Origin: Epiperipatus broadwayi
Lineage: Eukaryota; Onychophora; Udeonychophora; Euonychophora; Peripatidae
Direction of reading: 5' to 3'
DNA: 64,000 nucleotides
Assembly (NCBI GenBank): GCA_028023455.1
Contig: JAQFVV010000049.1
Coordinates: 5,381,149 to 5,445,148 of the forward strand
Each line of letters starts with the position of its first letter. Positions within the stretch are counted from its first letter, which is position 1. This document shows, piece after piece, positions 13,486 through 26,408 of this stretch. The translations under genes were made by a program, and so were the position numbers. The notes under the pieces are model-generated. The model was not told where the DNA came from. It saw only the letters and a list, made by a program, of their open reading frames with translations, and made no database searches.

Positions 13486-15814
13486 ATTTTAAGAAAATAT
13501 TTATCCATTTGAAATCTTCCTTACTGAGTCCACATATTACATTAAATTTCTTTCATTTTAAGAAAAGAGAGATAATGTGTAGCTCTAATGGTAGACCAGA
13601 AACATTGCTTTACCAATGTTCATTTATGATAAATATTTCAAATGTGCTTATGATTTAAAATTAGTAAAGATATAAATGAAACAAGTCAATTTCCAGTTTC
13701 ATTTTGAGTATTATTTATATTTTCCCTGTATTTGTAATGTTGCATCTAAAAAATTAATGTGAATGTGTGAAGTATAGTTTAAGAAATATGTGTCTTACTG
13801 ATGAGTCAAACAAATTTATGAAATTTAGATTAATAATTTATGCATTAATAAATATTAGTTATTTATATATAAACTTTGATGTAAAATTCTATATCTGGAT
13901 TGAGGAAATAATATAATTTTTAATTTTAAAAAATAAATTCTAGTTATTAATAGTATTGTTTAAAGATATAATCATTATATGGCCTATATCTTTTGTAAAT
14001 TGAATCGGTATAATTTTCAAAACTGCCTTTTAAATTAAGCTCATTATATTTAATGTTTTTCTGATTGGTACAAAGTTTTGTATGTTGAATTATTAAGCTA
14101 ATTAATAGTATTCTAATCAAACCTATTGAGATTTTATGGTCAAGTTTAAAAAAAGAAAATACAAATTTATTAGTAAGATATTCTGGGCTTCACATTCAAG
14201 TTTTAACATCCTTAAATTATAAAAATCTTTGAACTAAAGGGATGACTTAGAGTAGTAACTTTCTTGATAAAGCTTTGTGAATTTTTTTCATCAATCAGCG
14301 TGAGGGACAAATCGAGTATTGTCATTGAGTAATTTTCAGAGATTTTTTTTATTCATGATTGACTAAAGCAACTTAATCTTTACTAGTATATATTAAGTCC
14401 AGAATAACACTTTATATATAAATAATGATACAAAAGCCAATAAAAAATTGCTTACTCATAATTTATATATAAAACAAAACTATTTTCAGTTTATCAATAA
14501 AGAAATAAAATCCAATTCTCACAATTGAAATCAAATGTTTAAGTATTTCTATCCCGATTCCTGATATTATTTTTTTTTTTTTTTAAATTGTTTTTGATGG
14601 AATGCTTCAATTAAATAAATAATTTTGTTTAAAAAAAAAAGAGCTACGAAAATTAAAGGATGATTATGTTTATTTTTTACTTATGCTCGAGCGATTACCT
14701 TCAATTCTAATATTGTAATATTTTTAACCTTTAAACTAGAATTAAGTTAAAATAAAAAGAAATAGAAATTCAAAAAAAAAAAAAGAATAAAATAATAATA
14801 TAAACGACATCAAACTGAAGCTAATAGTTACTAAATGAATATCTAGAAATATCATACTGAATTGCAAGTATTCACAAATTATTATTGTTGTATATTAAGA
14901 TAGCATTATTTCTTCCAATGAAATATAAAATTATTTTCTGATTGGGGTCACATTAGATCTTTTATAAATACATTAAAAATAATATATAAACTTGAATAAA
15001 AAAATCGTAATCCAAATGAAATTAATGATTGTTATCTTTTATGTGATAATGATAATGTGGAGTTTAATTATACGATTTAATTGTTTCTACCTTTGCAAAT
15101 GTTAATTATTACAAATGTAAATTTCTAGCTGTGTGCGAATTACTATTCAGTAAGGTATCATAATATGGATCACATTTTCCTAGCTGAATAAAATTTATGT
15201 AGCAAAAGTAATGAAAGGTTGAACGTAGATTATAATTTATTGTTAATAAATTAAAGTTGAAAAGCAAAGTATTAAACTATTAATACAGATATGGATATTT
15301 AGGTGTTTAATGCTTTTGGTTCATCTCATATTGAGATGTATTCACAAAATATGCATATAGTTAAAAATGGTAGTCTGACATTTTAATGCTGATAAATAGT
15401 TGCAATACAAAAAAAATAGACATGAAGTATATTGATAAAATATTCTAAACCAATTGAATTCCAAGTAGAGAAAGTATTTTGATCATTTTATGAATAGTAC
15501 AAATATTAAAGTAACTCAAATAAATTTGAAAATATTCATTCTGAAAGAGTTACAACATTTTTTTAAAATTAAAAACAGAAATCCTGTAGATCCTAACAAG
15601 AAACTTTTAAAAAATAAAAAATACAATGATGTCTGTTATCATCAAAATTAAATATTGAGAGTTATCAGACTATATTGATCCATGAAGTTGTACTATTTGT
15701 TTTTTTTAAGAATTATTCTAATGTTTCAATTTTTGAAAATAAAAATACAAAGGTCACAATAATTATCATAAAATATCATTATTATCTACAACAGTGTTTC
15801 CAAGAATTTTATTG
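13486..15814. other. AT-rich DNA without recognisable genes
   Basis: Only short frames, A and T runs and simple AT text are present. I found no homology to proteins or RNAs. Confidence 0.55.
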
Positions 15815-17008
15815 AAAAGATTGCTTAAATTAATCCATAAGTGGAGCTATTACTGAAAAGTCATCCTTCTCACAGCTCGCACAGAATGGCTCTGAAAGGT
15901 TGTTTTGTAGCAATGAAAGGTGGTGCCTTTTATATTTATTTGGCCCTTTAAAGGCCTTATTTTGCTGCTAATGTACTCTTTTATTCACTAAATCTCAGTT
16001 TTAGTGCATTTTTAACACAATTCCCCTAGGTCTAGCTTGTGCTTATCAGCATTTAACTACCACCCCCCCCTTGTTTGGTGGGTGGTTCAACTGTTTCATG
16101 GACCATAAAGTATTTTATTCCCTCTTAGACTCTTAAATATTACTCCTACTCCAATTCCCTGTCACTTAGAACTTGTTTATAAAGTTTTTTTTTTTTCTTG
16201 TTATTTAGGCCATTTTTAACAATCATTTTTTCAGACCCCTCCTCCTCTGGGGTAACTAACCACCTAAAATTCCACTCAATTTTCTCATTACTCAACTAAA
16301 ATTATAATAACAAGTTTTTCAGTGGTTTTTTGCTTTTACATCAATATATTTAATTTTTCCATTTCAAATTGTTTTCTTCATATCACTTTTCATTCTTTCA
16401 ATCAGTTTAAAGATGGCTACTGCCCCTAGCAGAAAAAAATTTGCAGAGTCCTAAACTACATGAACTAAAACCTTCAAAATTACCCAAATTTTATCCAAAT
16501 GAAATTTCAAACAAAACTTAACTGAAAACATCATCACCAAAGAACTTATTGCAAAGTCTCCATCTCCTGGCCCTCTAAACTTTCCTCCCTTTCAGGCTGT
16601 GGTTTGCTCTATCAAAGGTAAAAAGCAAGTCAAAAAAACAACATGACCAATCATAACGACATTCCAAGTACAACAGGAAAAACTAAAATTATTCATCTAC
16701 AAAGGACAATAATCAGCCTGTTGCATCTAAGCATAACTCAGAAACCTCCTCTTTCATCCATGAAACCTCTAAAGACATGACATAAGCATTGTCAACATTG
16801 CTCCTTACCAAAAACTTCTTTGCCTGGACTACATACCCTTTCCATATTCCCTTCCCATTTCATATGTATTCTCTTCCCCCTCATCGTATTGTACTTGAAT
16901 TTTATTTTGCCACGTAATCATTTCTTTGTAAACTTTTTAACTGTTGTGTATTTTGTCTTTTTGATGAATAAAAGCTTTCATTCACTGAGAAAAAAAAAGA
17001 TTGTTTAA
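15815..17008 (+). mobile_element. Retroposed unit with poly(A) and a probable 14-bp target duplication
   Basis: The unit (about 15829-16994) is clearly richer in C and G than its surroundings. It ends with AATAAA about 20 bp before an A9 run, so it is a polyadenylated plus-strand copy. Flanking 14-mers at 15815-15828 and 16995-17008 read AAAAGATTGCTTAA and AAAAGATTGTTTAA, one transition apart, as expected of a TSD. An ATG at 16413 opens ATGGCTACTGCCCC, close to the start of LINE-A ORF1, and a nearby frame reads KPSKLPKFYP, resembling the SKLPISY of LINE-A ORF1. No endonuclease or RT is present. My inference is an internally deleted LINE (5' leader, ORF1 start, 3' end). A retroposed cellular mRNA is the alternative. 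Confidence 0.6.
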
Positions 17009-18254
17009 GTCACAAATTAATAAATTCAAGTGTGGTTGTAATAATCAATAAATAATAGAGTTGTTTATGGTTCAATTGAATATAAAAATTCAATAAGTGT
17101 ATTGTTTATATATTGTTTTTATTAATTTGGCTCAATTTATTAAAAACTTTGTAGAGATAATTGGAATTAGCTGTTTGTCCAGTAATGTTAAAACTATACA
17201 GTTTTTATATGATAACAGAAGAAAATACAAATTAAAAAACTTGAAATGAAAATTATATTAAATAGAAAACTGTACTAGTTCCAACTATCATTTTTATCAC
17301 AATCGTTTTTAAAAAAGGTTGTAAAAGTTATTACAAAGGAAGCTTAAATATGTGTTACAGGTTTAATGGAGAAGTATTTTATTTCAATCAAATAAAACAG
17401 AAACTTCACTTTTTTATCTTTTAGATAAATAATAATTTGAAGATTTTGTTATTCATTCCAGTTCAACAGATGATTTATAAAATCCTGTTATTGTTTTGAT
17501 ACAAAATTTGATTTGGAATTATTATTCAAAAATCTTAAGTACTTTATTAATCACAAATTGAAGTAAAATCTTCAGCAATTTATGGATTAAGTGGTTATTA
17601 TCTTACAAAGCAATCCTAAATTAAATGTTTTGGCTTCTTCAATAAAAGAATGAACTTAGATGTTACATACAACACAAACCCCTATATGTTGCTGCATTTG
17701 TTCTAAGTACAAGATGGAGTCTATTATGATAGAAATGTAACTTTAAATTATAATATATTGTTCTGAAATTTTGTCACAGAAAGCGAAATGTGAATTTTAT
17801 AGTGAGATAACATAGAGTTACTGGATAACATTTTAATAGAATGATGAAAGATTATATTATAAATCAGTATTTTCTTGAATTCTAAATGTTTTGATATTGA
17901 AAATTTTGATAAGGATATGTGAAGTAAAGTAATCATTAATAAATCCTTTATGGTAATCTGACTATAGTTTTTATTGAAGAGGAGAGTTTATTTTACCATA
18001 TAGATCTTAAAGATAGTGTAGGGGTAAAATATTGGTTTCTTTTATTAGGGAAACTTTGCTAAGAATAGAAGCAATGCAACAATGTTATTAGACAATGTTG
18101 AAATTTTAAAAAAAGATTTGTTGCACAATTTTAAAAACAGCATTATATGATGTTAAATAATATCTTTAAAAACTAGGTGTATTTTCCATGTTAGTTTACA
18201 TTAACATCATAAAATTCACTTTTAAGTTTTTGCTCTTTGCTTTATTTGCTTAAG
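17009..18254. other. AT-rich DNA without recognisable genes
   Basis: No homology is visible on either strand. Confidence 0.55.
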
Positions 18255-18330
18255 ATTAGTATGGCATCATCAACTATTATCAATTCATTGCAGGGTGCAG
18301 GTTTCATCAAGTTTAATCCTTCTTTTCCAA
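18255..18330 (-). mobile_element. LINE-B 3' tail fragment
   Basis: The plus strand reads TCATCAACTATTATCAATTC, then ATTGCAGGGTGCAGGTTTCA. On the minus strand this fits the common LINE C-terminal ending in which a '(E)AF-LQW' stretch is followed by a TGATGA-rich tail. The same tail is recognisable near 25.73 kb. It is short and decayed. Confidence 0.5.
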
Positions 18331-18789
18331 TCTCATAATCATATACAAGTAACTACTAATAGTGTTACATTAAAAAATAGGGATAGGCAAAGTATAATTG
18401 ATTGTAACCACAAGAACCAATTGCACATAATATGTGATAGAAAATATAGAATATTATTTTTTTAAATATACAAACATCGTTTTTGATTTTATTTTAAAAA
18501 AAACGAAATTCATATATAAAAAACAAAAAAGAACATTTTTTTATTACTATTATTTTAACTTTTAAAAACAAAAAAGTAGTTTATTTATAAATTTACTTTT
18601 AAAAATGTTTTTATTGTGCTAAAAGAAATTTTTATCTACAAGTATGGAAAAAATGATTTGGATTCAATAACAACATGAAATAGACAAGTACAATGTTTAT
18701 AGATTACAAATAATTCATTATTTACATGCATAGCTTTGACATGAAAAAAAAAGAAAAGAAGAATAGTAAAAAGAAATTATAATGGGGTT

Positions 18790-20048
18790 GAGAGGGTAAC
18801 TAGGCTCCATGTAGCATTAATGAAATTTGGAGAGGCAAGTGCCCCATTATCTCTATTTTTAATTTTTGAGATTTTATTGAAAAACAGTGATTTTAGTTTT
18901 CTAGATGTTGGATTGAAGCAAAGATAGCATCTTAGGAACCAAAGAGTACACAAAAGGGAAATGGTGATTCTAATTTTTTAAAAAAATCTCTTTTCATACT
19001 ATCAATAAGAGTATCAATGGAAAAAATATGAGATTTAGTAATTGACTCAATGATGTTTCTATATATGCAAAGAGCAGGATCCTGGGTTAGAAAATGGAGA
19101 ATTGTTTCTTTAGACTAATGACAAAGAGAGCAAATGGAATCAATGTTAGTAAAAGACCTCTGTAATAAAAAATGACTAGTAAGGAGAGTTTGCAAATTAA
19201 TTTTAATAACAAAATCAAGATATTTTGGCTCTAGATACCAGAATTTGAATTTCTTGATTATTTATTTATTAGTGATATTAAGAATGGATGGAGAAGAAAG
19301 TAGTTGGTTATTACTATGCATGATGTTGTAAGCTTTCCAAAAGACTATTTTCCTGGAAAATGTCTGAATATTAATGTCAATACTATGTGTTTGATTAATG
19401 ACTGGAAAAAAATAACTTTATAGTGTGGATGGAGGTGTATCAGTAGGAATGACTAGAATACATTTCATAGAGTTTGGATAAACAGAAATAAATTTAGAAA
19501 TAGTATTAAATGATCTGAACAGAGTGAAAGACCATTATCTTTGACATACTTTTGCAAGATTCTAATACTGATTGCAACCACTTTTTTGTTCCAAATTAAT
19601 TTTAAACAAATCAAATTGATCTTCTTCTCAAAAGCAGTGGTATAGTTAAAAATTGCCATCTAGTCAGTCATCCTTGGAAAAATCAGAATGTTAATAAGAG
19701 ATTTTATCATGGAGTGAAAAGCACAGTTTATATGGGGATTTAGTTATATTTTCAACAGATGTAAGAATAGAGTTCTGAATGGATGTTCTCTTAGCAGTCA
19801 TAGATTTGTAAATGGGAAATCCAAGAAAGTTATGTGGCTGTGCAGTGAATGGAGAAGGAACACCTTTTCCAGTGATGATACTTTCTGTAGATGATTTATC
19901 ACAATTAATTTGAAAGCTATATTGAGCTGTATAAATTTCTAGAATAACAATAAGGGAAGGGAGGTACTTCCTGGAGGGAAGAAATACAACAAGATCATCC
20001 ATGAATGATATAAGCTTAACCACTTTAGCAATCAATGAAATATATATA

Positions 20049-20133
<85 letters not shown>

Positions 20134-20640
20134 AGACAGTTTTCTCTATTTCCAGAAGTAATGGGTTTATATACATTATAAAAACAGTACACTTAGCAGT
20201 GAACCTTATGGGATAGAGTTATGGTGTTTAAATCCTGGTGTAATTTTGCTATTTAATGTGATAAAAAAATTTCCTATTCATTAGAAGGTTGGCTAAAATA
20301 TAGATAATTGGAACAGGAATATTATACAATTTTGATAATTCAATAAGAACATCTGTATAAATAGAATCAAAAGCTGATGCAATATCTAATTGTACTACTA
20401 TGGAACCTGTTTTTCTAGCAAATCTTACTTGTCAATGACAAGTTTAAAAAGGGTGATAGCATTAGAGGTGGAAGCTCTTTTTAGCAAATTGAAAGTTTGA
20501 GATTGCAGGTAGTATAATAGGTTGTATCTTATTCTTAATAATGAATTCAATGTTTTTGATAAGTGTAGGTGACATAGATATAGATTAAGGTTGTTAAAAG
20601 AAGATGGGAGAGTATTTTGTTTGAGAAACTATTTTACTAA
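18790..20640 (-). mobile_element. LINE-A second copy, 5'-truncated RT region
   Basis: It is collinear with the RT half of the first LINE-A. From 5' to 3' on the minus strand: the RT start block (about 20440-20600, with IKNIEFIIKNKI and FAKK), motif A QLDIASAFDS (about 20350-20400), INPLLLEIEK (about 20150), FMDD (about 19995), LGFPIYKSM, KLIWNKKVVAIS (about 19580), and the C-terminal C-x2-C-H plus HF motif (about 19100-19130). Each block matches LINE-A in order but with many substitutions, stops and frame changes, so this copy is older. A TA repeat sits between INPLL and FMDD. The endonuclease and ORF1 are absent, consistent with 5' truncation on insertion. TSDs were not identified. Confidence 0.88.
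20039..20131. repeat. (TA)n microsatellite inside the LINE-A RT
   Basis: About 90 bases of TA, with one TTTT break near 20053, separate two conserved RT blocks. It creates Tyr-Ile repeats in reading frames on both strands, which are artefacts. Confidence 0.97.
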
Positions 20641-20814
20641 TAAAATGTATATATTATTATTATTATTTTTTGAAAATCATTTTTTATTTCTGTTGAAAAA
20701 ATAAAAAGATGTACCAGCTATCATTTAGTTTAAATTTTGAATAGAGGTTTTTATATTTGTAAATCAGTTAATTTGAGTTAAAATAATTTTTCATTTTCTT
20801 TTATGCTGGGATAC

Positions 20815-20900
20815 TGTCCAGAGAGCTATGGGTATTGGTAGAGCATGTGACTTTAGAAAAGAAGAGTATTGGGCTCAAGAACTGATGGAGTTTTTTAAAT
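20815..20900 (+). mobile_element. tRNA(Lys)-like SINE head
   Basis: The sequence GAGAGCTATGGGTATTGGTAG, then AGCATGTGACTTTAGAAAAG, then TATTGGGCTCAAGAACTG, follows the order of a lysine tRNA: GTAGAGCAT (box A side), a GACTTT anticodon-arm stretch and GG.TCAAGA.C (box B). The arms no longer pair well, so it is not a working tRNA. A SINE head or tRNA-derived remnant is most likely. No second copy was found in the window. Confidence 0.5.
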
Positions 20901-21421
20901 CAAAACTCAGTCTGTAACTTCTGATAGTTGAATGTCATGTGATCGCTAATGCTTCCTGTCTGTTCATTCACTATTTTATTCTTTCTCCTGAGAATTTTTT
21001 ATTATTTGCACTATTTGTGTAATCTAATCAGTTCATCATCTTCAAGATCTATTTTTTCTTTCCATTTCATGTTCTATTATTTTTTAAATAAATCAACTTT
21101 ATTATTTTATGATTTAGTTTTAATTTAGTTTTTCATGTTTAATTATTTGGATTTATTTCCAGCTTGGATACTTCATTTAGGTTTTTGGGACTTTTCTAGG
21201 TAAGCTTATAATATCTCAAGAAGTAGCCAATTAGTACCTTTTTTATTCAACAAACAGTAAGCATCGAAATTTTGTTTAACATGAAATTAATAGAAGCCAT
21301 GTGATCACATCATTCTGTAATATGATTCCTAATATGTTGATAATAAAAAGAAAACATGATTAAAATATTATTATTGGCAAAGTTAAATCATTTAGTTTAG
21401 TTTTATAATCTTCTCCATCTT

Positions 21422-21660
21422 CCAACTTTTCAGCCATCCATATCATTTAAAATGTGATGATGGAATGTCTGACGATGAGCGTTCCATCATCAGATTTTCA
21501 ATAATATTGATGGCTGAAGAGTTGGTGGGTGGAGAAGATTGAAGCTTGTTAATGAAAGTACCAAAATTCGCTATCTTAATATAAACTAATCACTGATTAT
21601 ATATATGTGTGTGGGGATGATGACCTGGACCAAGTGATGTGTGTGCTGGTTCAACATAAA
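21422..21660. repeat. Foldback repeat G, copy 2
   Basis: Arms at 21422-21467 and 21479-21525 are inverted and closely matching: one begins CCAACTTTTCAGCCATCCAT, and the reverse complement of the other begins CCAACTCTTCAGCCATCAAT. They are separated by an 11-base loop, so the strand can form a hairpin with a stem of about 46 bp. The outer part to about 21660 is also homologous, in inverse orientation, to 13020-13330. No coding sequence is present, and it resembles a non-autonomous DNA transposon. Confidence 0.8.
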
Positions 21661-23342
21661 ACATGTATATTGGAAATAATTTATCTTTTTTACATGTATG
21701 TTATCATGTATATGGATTGTATAAGATTGGGTCGATATAGCTATAGGGAGCTTGAAAATGTGAATTCAAATCCCTTTTAAATTACATTAAGTTCAGTATA
21801 GACATGAAACGTGTATTTAAATATATGTATTCTAATTACATTACGTTCATTATAAACAATATATTTGTATTTAAATATTATATATACATTTAATAGCCAA
21901 CAATTGAATGGCAGGCTAAATTGGCTACAAATTACTTCATTGTCTATCCTACACCAGATTAACATCTGAATTTTTTTTTCATCTTTCATCAAAATTTGCA
22001 CTACAGGTTTTAGGAGTTGCAAATGAATGCCCTGCCTACTATAACACAAAAACTTTTCTGGTTTTACCTTACTTATTATTAAAAAGCCGTTTTTACATCT
22101 ATGATAGTTATATAGTTAGTTACATATAAATAACCGAAAATTAAATTAAAATGGGTTATCACTGCTTGACTACTTAAAAAAAAAAACGATTTTCAAAGGT
22201 AAGAGCTTTTGTTGTGACAGTGCACTAATAGAGTGATGAATTTAAAGCTCAAATTTCATGGATGACTGCCTAATTTTGCAATTTCCAGGTTCGAACTTTT
22301 TATGAACTCCGAAGCAATAAACATGCGTTTTTTTTTTTTTTTTGAGATTACTGTAAAGTGAATAAAACAAATGTTACTTTAAAAATATATAACCAATTCT
22401 TATTTGTTTTTATTATATATATAGCAAAACATTATTTTAATAGAATGACTTATTATAACTATCTTTTTATACTGTAATAAATTGTAAGATTTGAAATAAG
22501 TAATGATCAAATTTACCAATGAAAATTTAGTCTTTCTATCTTTTTCTATAGCAGAAAATGTGTCAGCGTGGAACAAAAGTAATAACAAAGATCTTTTCTT
22601 GCTCTTTCTTTAAATTTTGTTCACAACCCTCATAAACGCACAAAAGCATCCATTGCCAAGGGCGGTAATAAAAAGCCATAGGAAATTGAGTATGGCACTC
22701 ATTTGAAGCCAATTACTCAGTTACAACCATTTCTGCATTCACTGAAATGAGAGAAAAGGAATGAGAAAAGATGAAAAACTATGTTTTGTAGCATACAGTA
22801 GGAAGACAGAAATTTATACTATTTTTCCTTTTGACATCGGCACAATATGAGAACATTATTAATCTTAAGTTTAGAATGTCAATTAGTATTTCATCAAATA
22901 CACAACATAAAAAGGAAAAATTAAAATCTTATCTAAATCATATTATTATTGTTAATTATATTTTGTTATTCTTTATTTTTTATATGCTTGTAGTGTGGTA
23001 TTAAAATCACTAATATAAACTTTTTTTTAATGCAGTAGTATTATTTAACTTTCATTCTTAACTTATATAGATGCATTTCTGTTATTTATAGGGAGGGCCC
23101 TGTGGTACTGTGGTTTAGAAAATTTCTGTAAATCAAGTACAAAGTTTCAAACTCAAATTAATATTTCTCAAACAATACATCGCTTTATTTTATCAGTATT
23201 GCCATTAATATCTAATTAATATTTTTTGTTGTCCTTTAATATAAATCTACTTAAATTAAATTTATGTCTAATACCTGAGGCAACAAGATAAATTAGCGCA
23301 CGTATATACAAAAAAAAAAAAGAAGACATCAATATATATTTG
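21661..23342. other. AT-rich DNA without recognisable genes
   Basis: Short frames only. A slightly GC-richer patch near 22620-22760 carries no homology that I recognise. Confidence 0.55.
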
Positions 23343-23436
23343 CACATTGGTGGTCGAAAGGTCAGCGATAGCTGCTTTACAAGCTGTTGTTCCGGGTTAG
23401 CGGGTTCGCTTCCCGGCTGATGCTATGACACATTAG
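23343..23436 (+). mobile_element. tRNA-derived SINE-1, copy 1
   Basis: It shares a head with the minus-strand copy at 26420-26530. Landmarks in order: a GAAAGGTCA box-A-like start, a GCTGCTTTACAAGC anticodon-arm-like hairpin, GGGTTCGCTTCCCGG (box B within a pairing T arm), the tail GATGCTATGACA and an A8 run. RNA polymerase III boxes plus an A tail are SINE marks. The anticodon arm and T arm look Ala-like, but I would not name the parent tRNA firmly. Confidence 0.78.
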
Positions 23437-23600
23437 AAAAAAAATCATTTTTACTTGTCGCACTGCAGCTGATGGGTTTAGTGAGGCTAGAGTTCAAGAT
23501 TCGTAGTCTCCGGTCTAGCCGAAGGTCAAGATCCATAGACCTGGATTTATTTATGATTACCGGTACTCGAATTTTTTAGTAAATCCCGAGCATGCTATTA
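23437..23600. other. GC-richer patch after SINE-1
   Basis: This patch has more C and G than its surroundings (CTCCGGTCTAGCCGAAGG, ATTACCGGTACTCGA) and includes GAGTTCAAGATTC, which resembles a second box B. It could be a SINE body or a second tRNA-like unit. I cannot tell which, and the 26.4-kb copy lacks it. Confidence 0.35.
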
Positions 23601-24784
23601 TTATATTTCTTTTAAAATAATGTTTTTATTTTTATTTTCCTATAGATCAATGACAGTCCTAGTTGTTCTTATGACACTCTTGTCCTAGTCATCCTTCATA
23701 GTATAGTCATTTGGATAATTTCTTATTATAATCAAGAGCATAATTCGAACTCAGACAAACTTAGTATTTTTTCAGCATTCATGAGACTTTTTTCTATTGC
23801 TAATACCATATTTATTAACCATTGTTCATTTACATTCATATAAACCTACAGCAATTTACTTATGAAGTCTTATATAATTGTGTAATTGCTTAATATAATC
23901 AAACGCTGAGCACAAAACACTCAACATTGTTATTTTTTTAAACCATGTTAATGATTTCCTTAGCTTACTGATTTCTGTTTTTTTCCCCAATTAAAGGATA
24001 AATGGTAAATAATAGTCAGTGTTGTCATATGAATGATGTCCACTGCTGTTAAAAATATAAAAACTATGACTGTTTATTATGATGTAATATTATCTGCTGA
24101 TTATGGAGATGTGATAATTTAAAGATCCTGACCCTATGAGATATCTATATGCAGATAATAAATATTTGAATCTATATTTTTATAGAAAAATAAAGTTAAA
24201 GCATTGTTTTATTATGCTAGATGTATGATATGTCTGTCATTAGTGAGAGAAGTATCATATTATGTTATTAATATTATGATCAGTGTGGCAGCATTTATGT
24301 GACCAATCCTGTTTATCTTAAGACTTTTCTACTAAAATTAGCCAGACCCCAATTTATCAAACAATATTAGATTATATCTATGATGGCTAAGTAATAACAT
24401 TTGAAAATTTCTGTGTTTGTTTAGTAAATGCTCAGCTTTCTGAACAAATTTCTAAACCAATCAGACTGGAATTTCCATTTATGAAATTATAAAAATACAA
24501 GTTTTATGTTTCCAAAAAATTTTTTTCATAGTATATTGTGATTAATCTATAAATAATTAATCATTATCAGTGTATGTTTGTTATTGCTTCTAATCAATTA
24601 TAGCAACAACTATGAAAAATATTCCAGACTTACTAAGTGGCAATAATACTGATTTATAATATAGAACAATAAAAAAGTATACTATAATTTATTTAAATAT
24701 AAAGAAGTCTGCTGAAAAACAAATTCACTTATGCAAAAAGTTTATTACTATAAAGGCATTGTAATAAATTAGTAACATCATTAT
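23601..24784. other. AT-rich DNA without recognisable genes
   Basis: No homology noted on either strand. Confidence 0.55.
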
Positions 24785-25095
24785 TTTCTACCATTATAAA
24801 TAAAGGACTCTTTAACTTTAATCTCCTATTCATTGCTTTTTTTCTCATCACCATGTCAACACAATTCCTAAATTTATTTATCTATCTTATACATAAACTT
24901 CTTTAAATCTTTTAAATTATCTTAGAATTAAATTTGAAATATCAACTATCCACCTATTATCATCTTTTATAAAAATATATTTAGCCCAGATTTGTTTCAA
25001 ACATTTAATTCCTTCATTCATGTATTTCTGTTTTGAGCTCTTCTTATAACTTTCAAAATATATATTTCCATGCTTTGTTGTGAAACCCGAAAACA
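24785..25095 (-). mobile_element. LINE-B 3' fragment, decayed
   Basis: On the minus strand broken frames read LG-IYFYKR followed by RWIVDISNLILR. This matches the C-terminal 'W-GHI-R--D-RW---V--W-PR' stretch of many non-LTR ORF2 proteins, after the RT. It corresponds in order and spacing to 25.74-26.06 kb, so the two are copies of one family. No intact frame remains. The assignment rests on a pattern match, not an alignment. Confidence 0.5.
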
Positions 25096-25719
25096 TTGTA
25101 TTGTTCTAGTAAATATTTATGTCTCAGTACCTTATGTAATAATTGGGAAAATATATTTTATAGATTTGTTAAACACATAGACATATTTCCTTTGAATATT
25201 AAATTATTTTTACCAAAACATTCCATTCAAATTTAATTTTATGATTTAAATTCATCCATTGTGTTTCTATTTAGATAAATACAATTTTAAGGACACATTA
25301 AAAATGCAGCCACTTTTAGATTTTACTTTTTAAAAAATTCTTTATTTTTAAGTGTGTTAATCTATTAAGTATATATTGTGATGTAAAATTATTAATCAAC
25401 GTTTAATTAGTAAGGTGAATTTGTATTATTATGGATTGGCTGGTATTCAGTTCTACTGAATTAATATGATTTATAGAAAAATATTAATGTTGATTAAATT
25501 CATTTTAATATCAAGCTAGTTGATTTACTATTATTAACATAAAAAGAATAGTTTTATTCTTGTATGGACAATTGTAATTTTTCTCTGTAAGTGGTGAGAG
25601 AGATTGTCTTGAAATGTAATATTCTGCAGAGGAATCTGTCAGTCATTATATAGTATAATGAATAACTAATAATAGTATTAAAGTATATACTTCTTCAAGT
25701 TTGTATTATATCATCATAA

Positions 25720-26065
25720 TTGTCAACTATTATTAATCCACTGTAGGATGAAGGTTACTCTAATTCAATCCATATTCTTTGATCCATAGTTTCTATTCTT
25801 CTAATTTTCCCAATACACTTCCATATTTAATGCATCTATCTCACATGTGGTCTATTTCTATATCTTTTACAATCTCTTGGAATCAAATTTAAGATTTCAA
25901 ATGTCTATCTATTACCATCTCTTCTAGAAATATATCCAGCCCAATTCCATTTCAGTCTCTTAATTCTTTTAATGATGTCAGTAACACTTGTTTGTTCTCT
26001 CACTCATATATTTCATTTTCACTATCTTGTTAATCCTAACATGCATCTCTTCATACTTCATTGAG
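25720..26065 (-). mobile_element. LINE-B ORF2 C-terminus and 3' end
   Basis: On the minus strand, starting near 26060, broken frames give LG-IYF--R, then ID-HLKS and FQEIVKDIEID, then IRVTFILQWINNS near 25745. This last piece matches the very common LINE ending '(E)AF(V/I)LQW'. The plus-strand CTGTAGGATGAAGG is the matching DNA signature. It probably belongs with the RT remnant at 27.65-28.9 kb, although the distance is longer than normal, suggesting insertions such as the SINE at 26.4 kb. Confidence 0.55.
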
Positions 26066-26408
26066 TGGTTTGAAGTCAGTATTGCTTTTTTGTTAAGTGC
26101 TCAAGTCTCAAATTCATTAGTAAGATCTGGTAAAACTCATTTATTATATACATATATAAGTATACAGTTCCATTGTTTTAAAAAAGAGCAATGAAAATGA
26201 AAAAAATGTCCATGATCTAAGAACATATAATATTTTGATATCAATGCATACACACTGTACATTTACATAATTACTAATATTTATAAAATATAATAGCATG
26301 GCCTCTGACTTCTATGATTCTACCTGGAATTTAACACAGCTGAATTAATTTTGAAATTTTTTTCAAAAGGTAAACAAGTTTGAAAGATAGATCTCCAATT
26401 AATCTGAG

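Noticed and set aside
19691-20216. Frames containing long Tyr-Ile repeats on both strands
   Set aside because: The repeats come from the TA microsatellite. Only the flanking LINE-A residues are real homology.
23343-23436. A functional tRNA gene
   Set aside because: The A tail, second copy at 26.4 kb and poor arm pairing fit a SINE better than a working tRNA.
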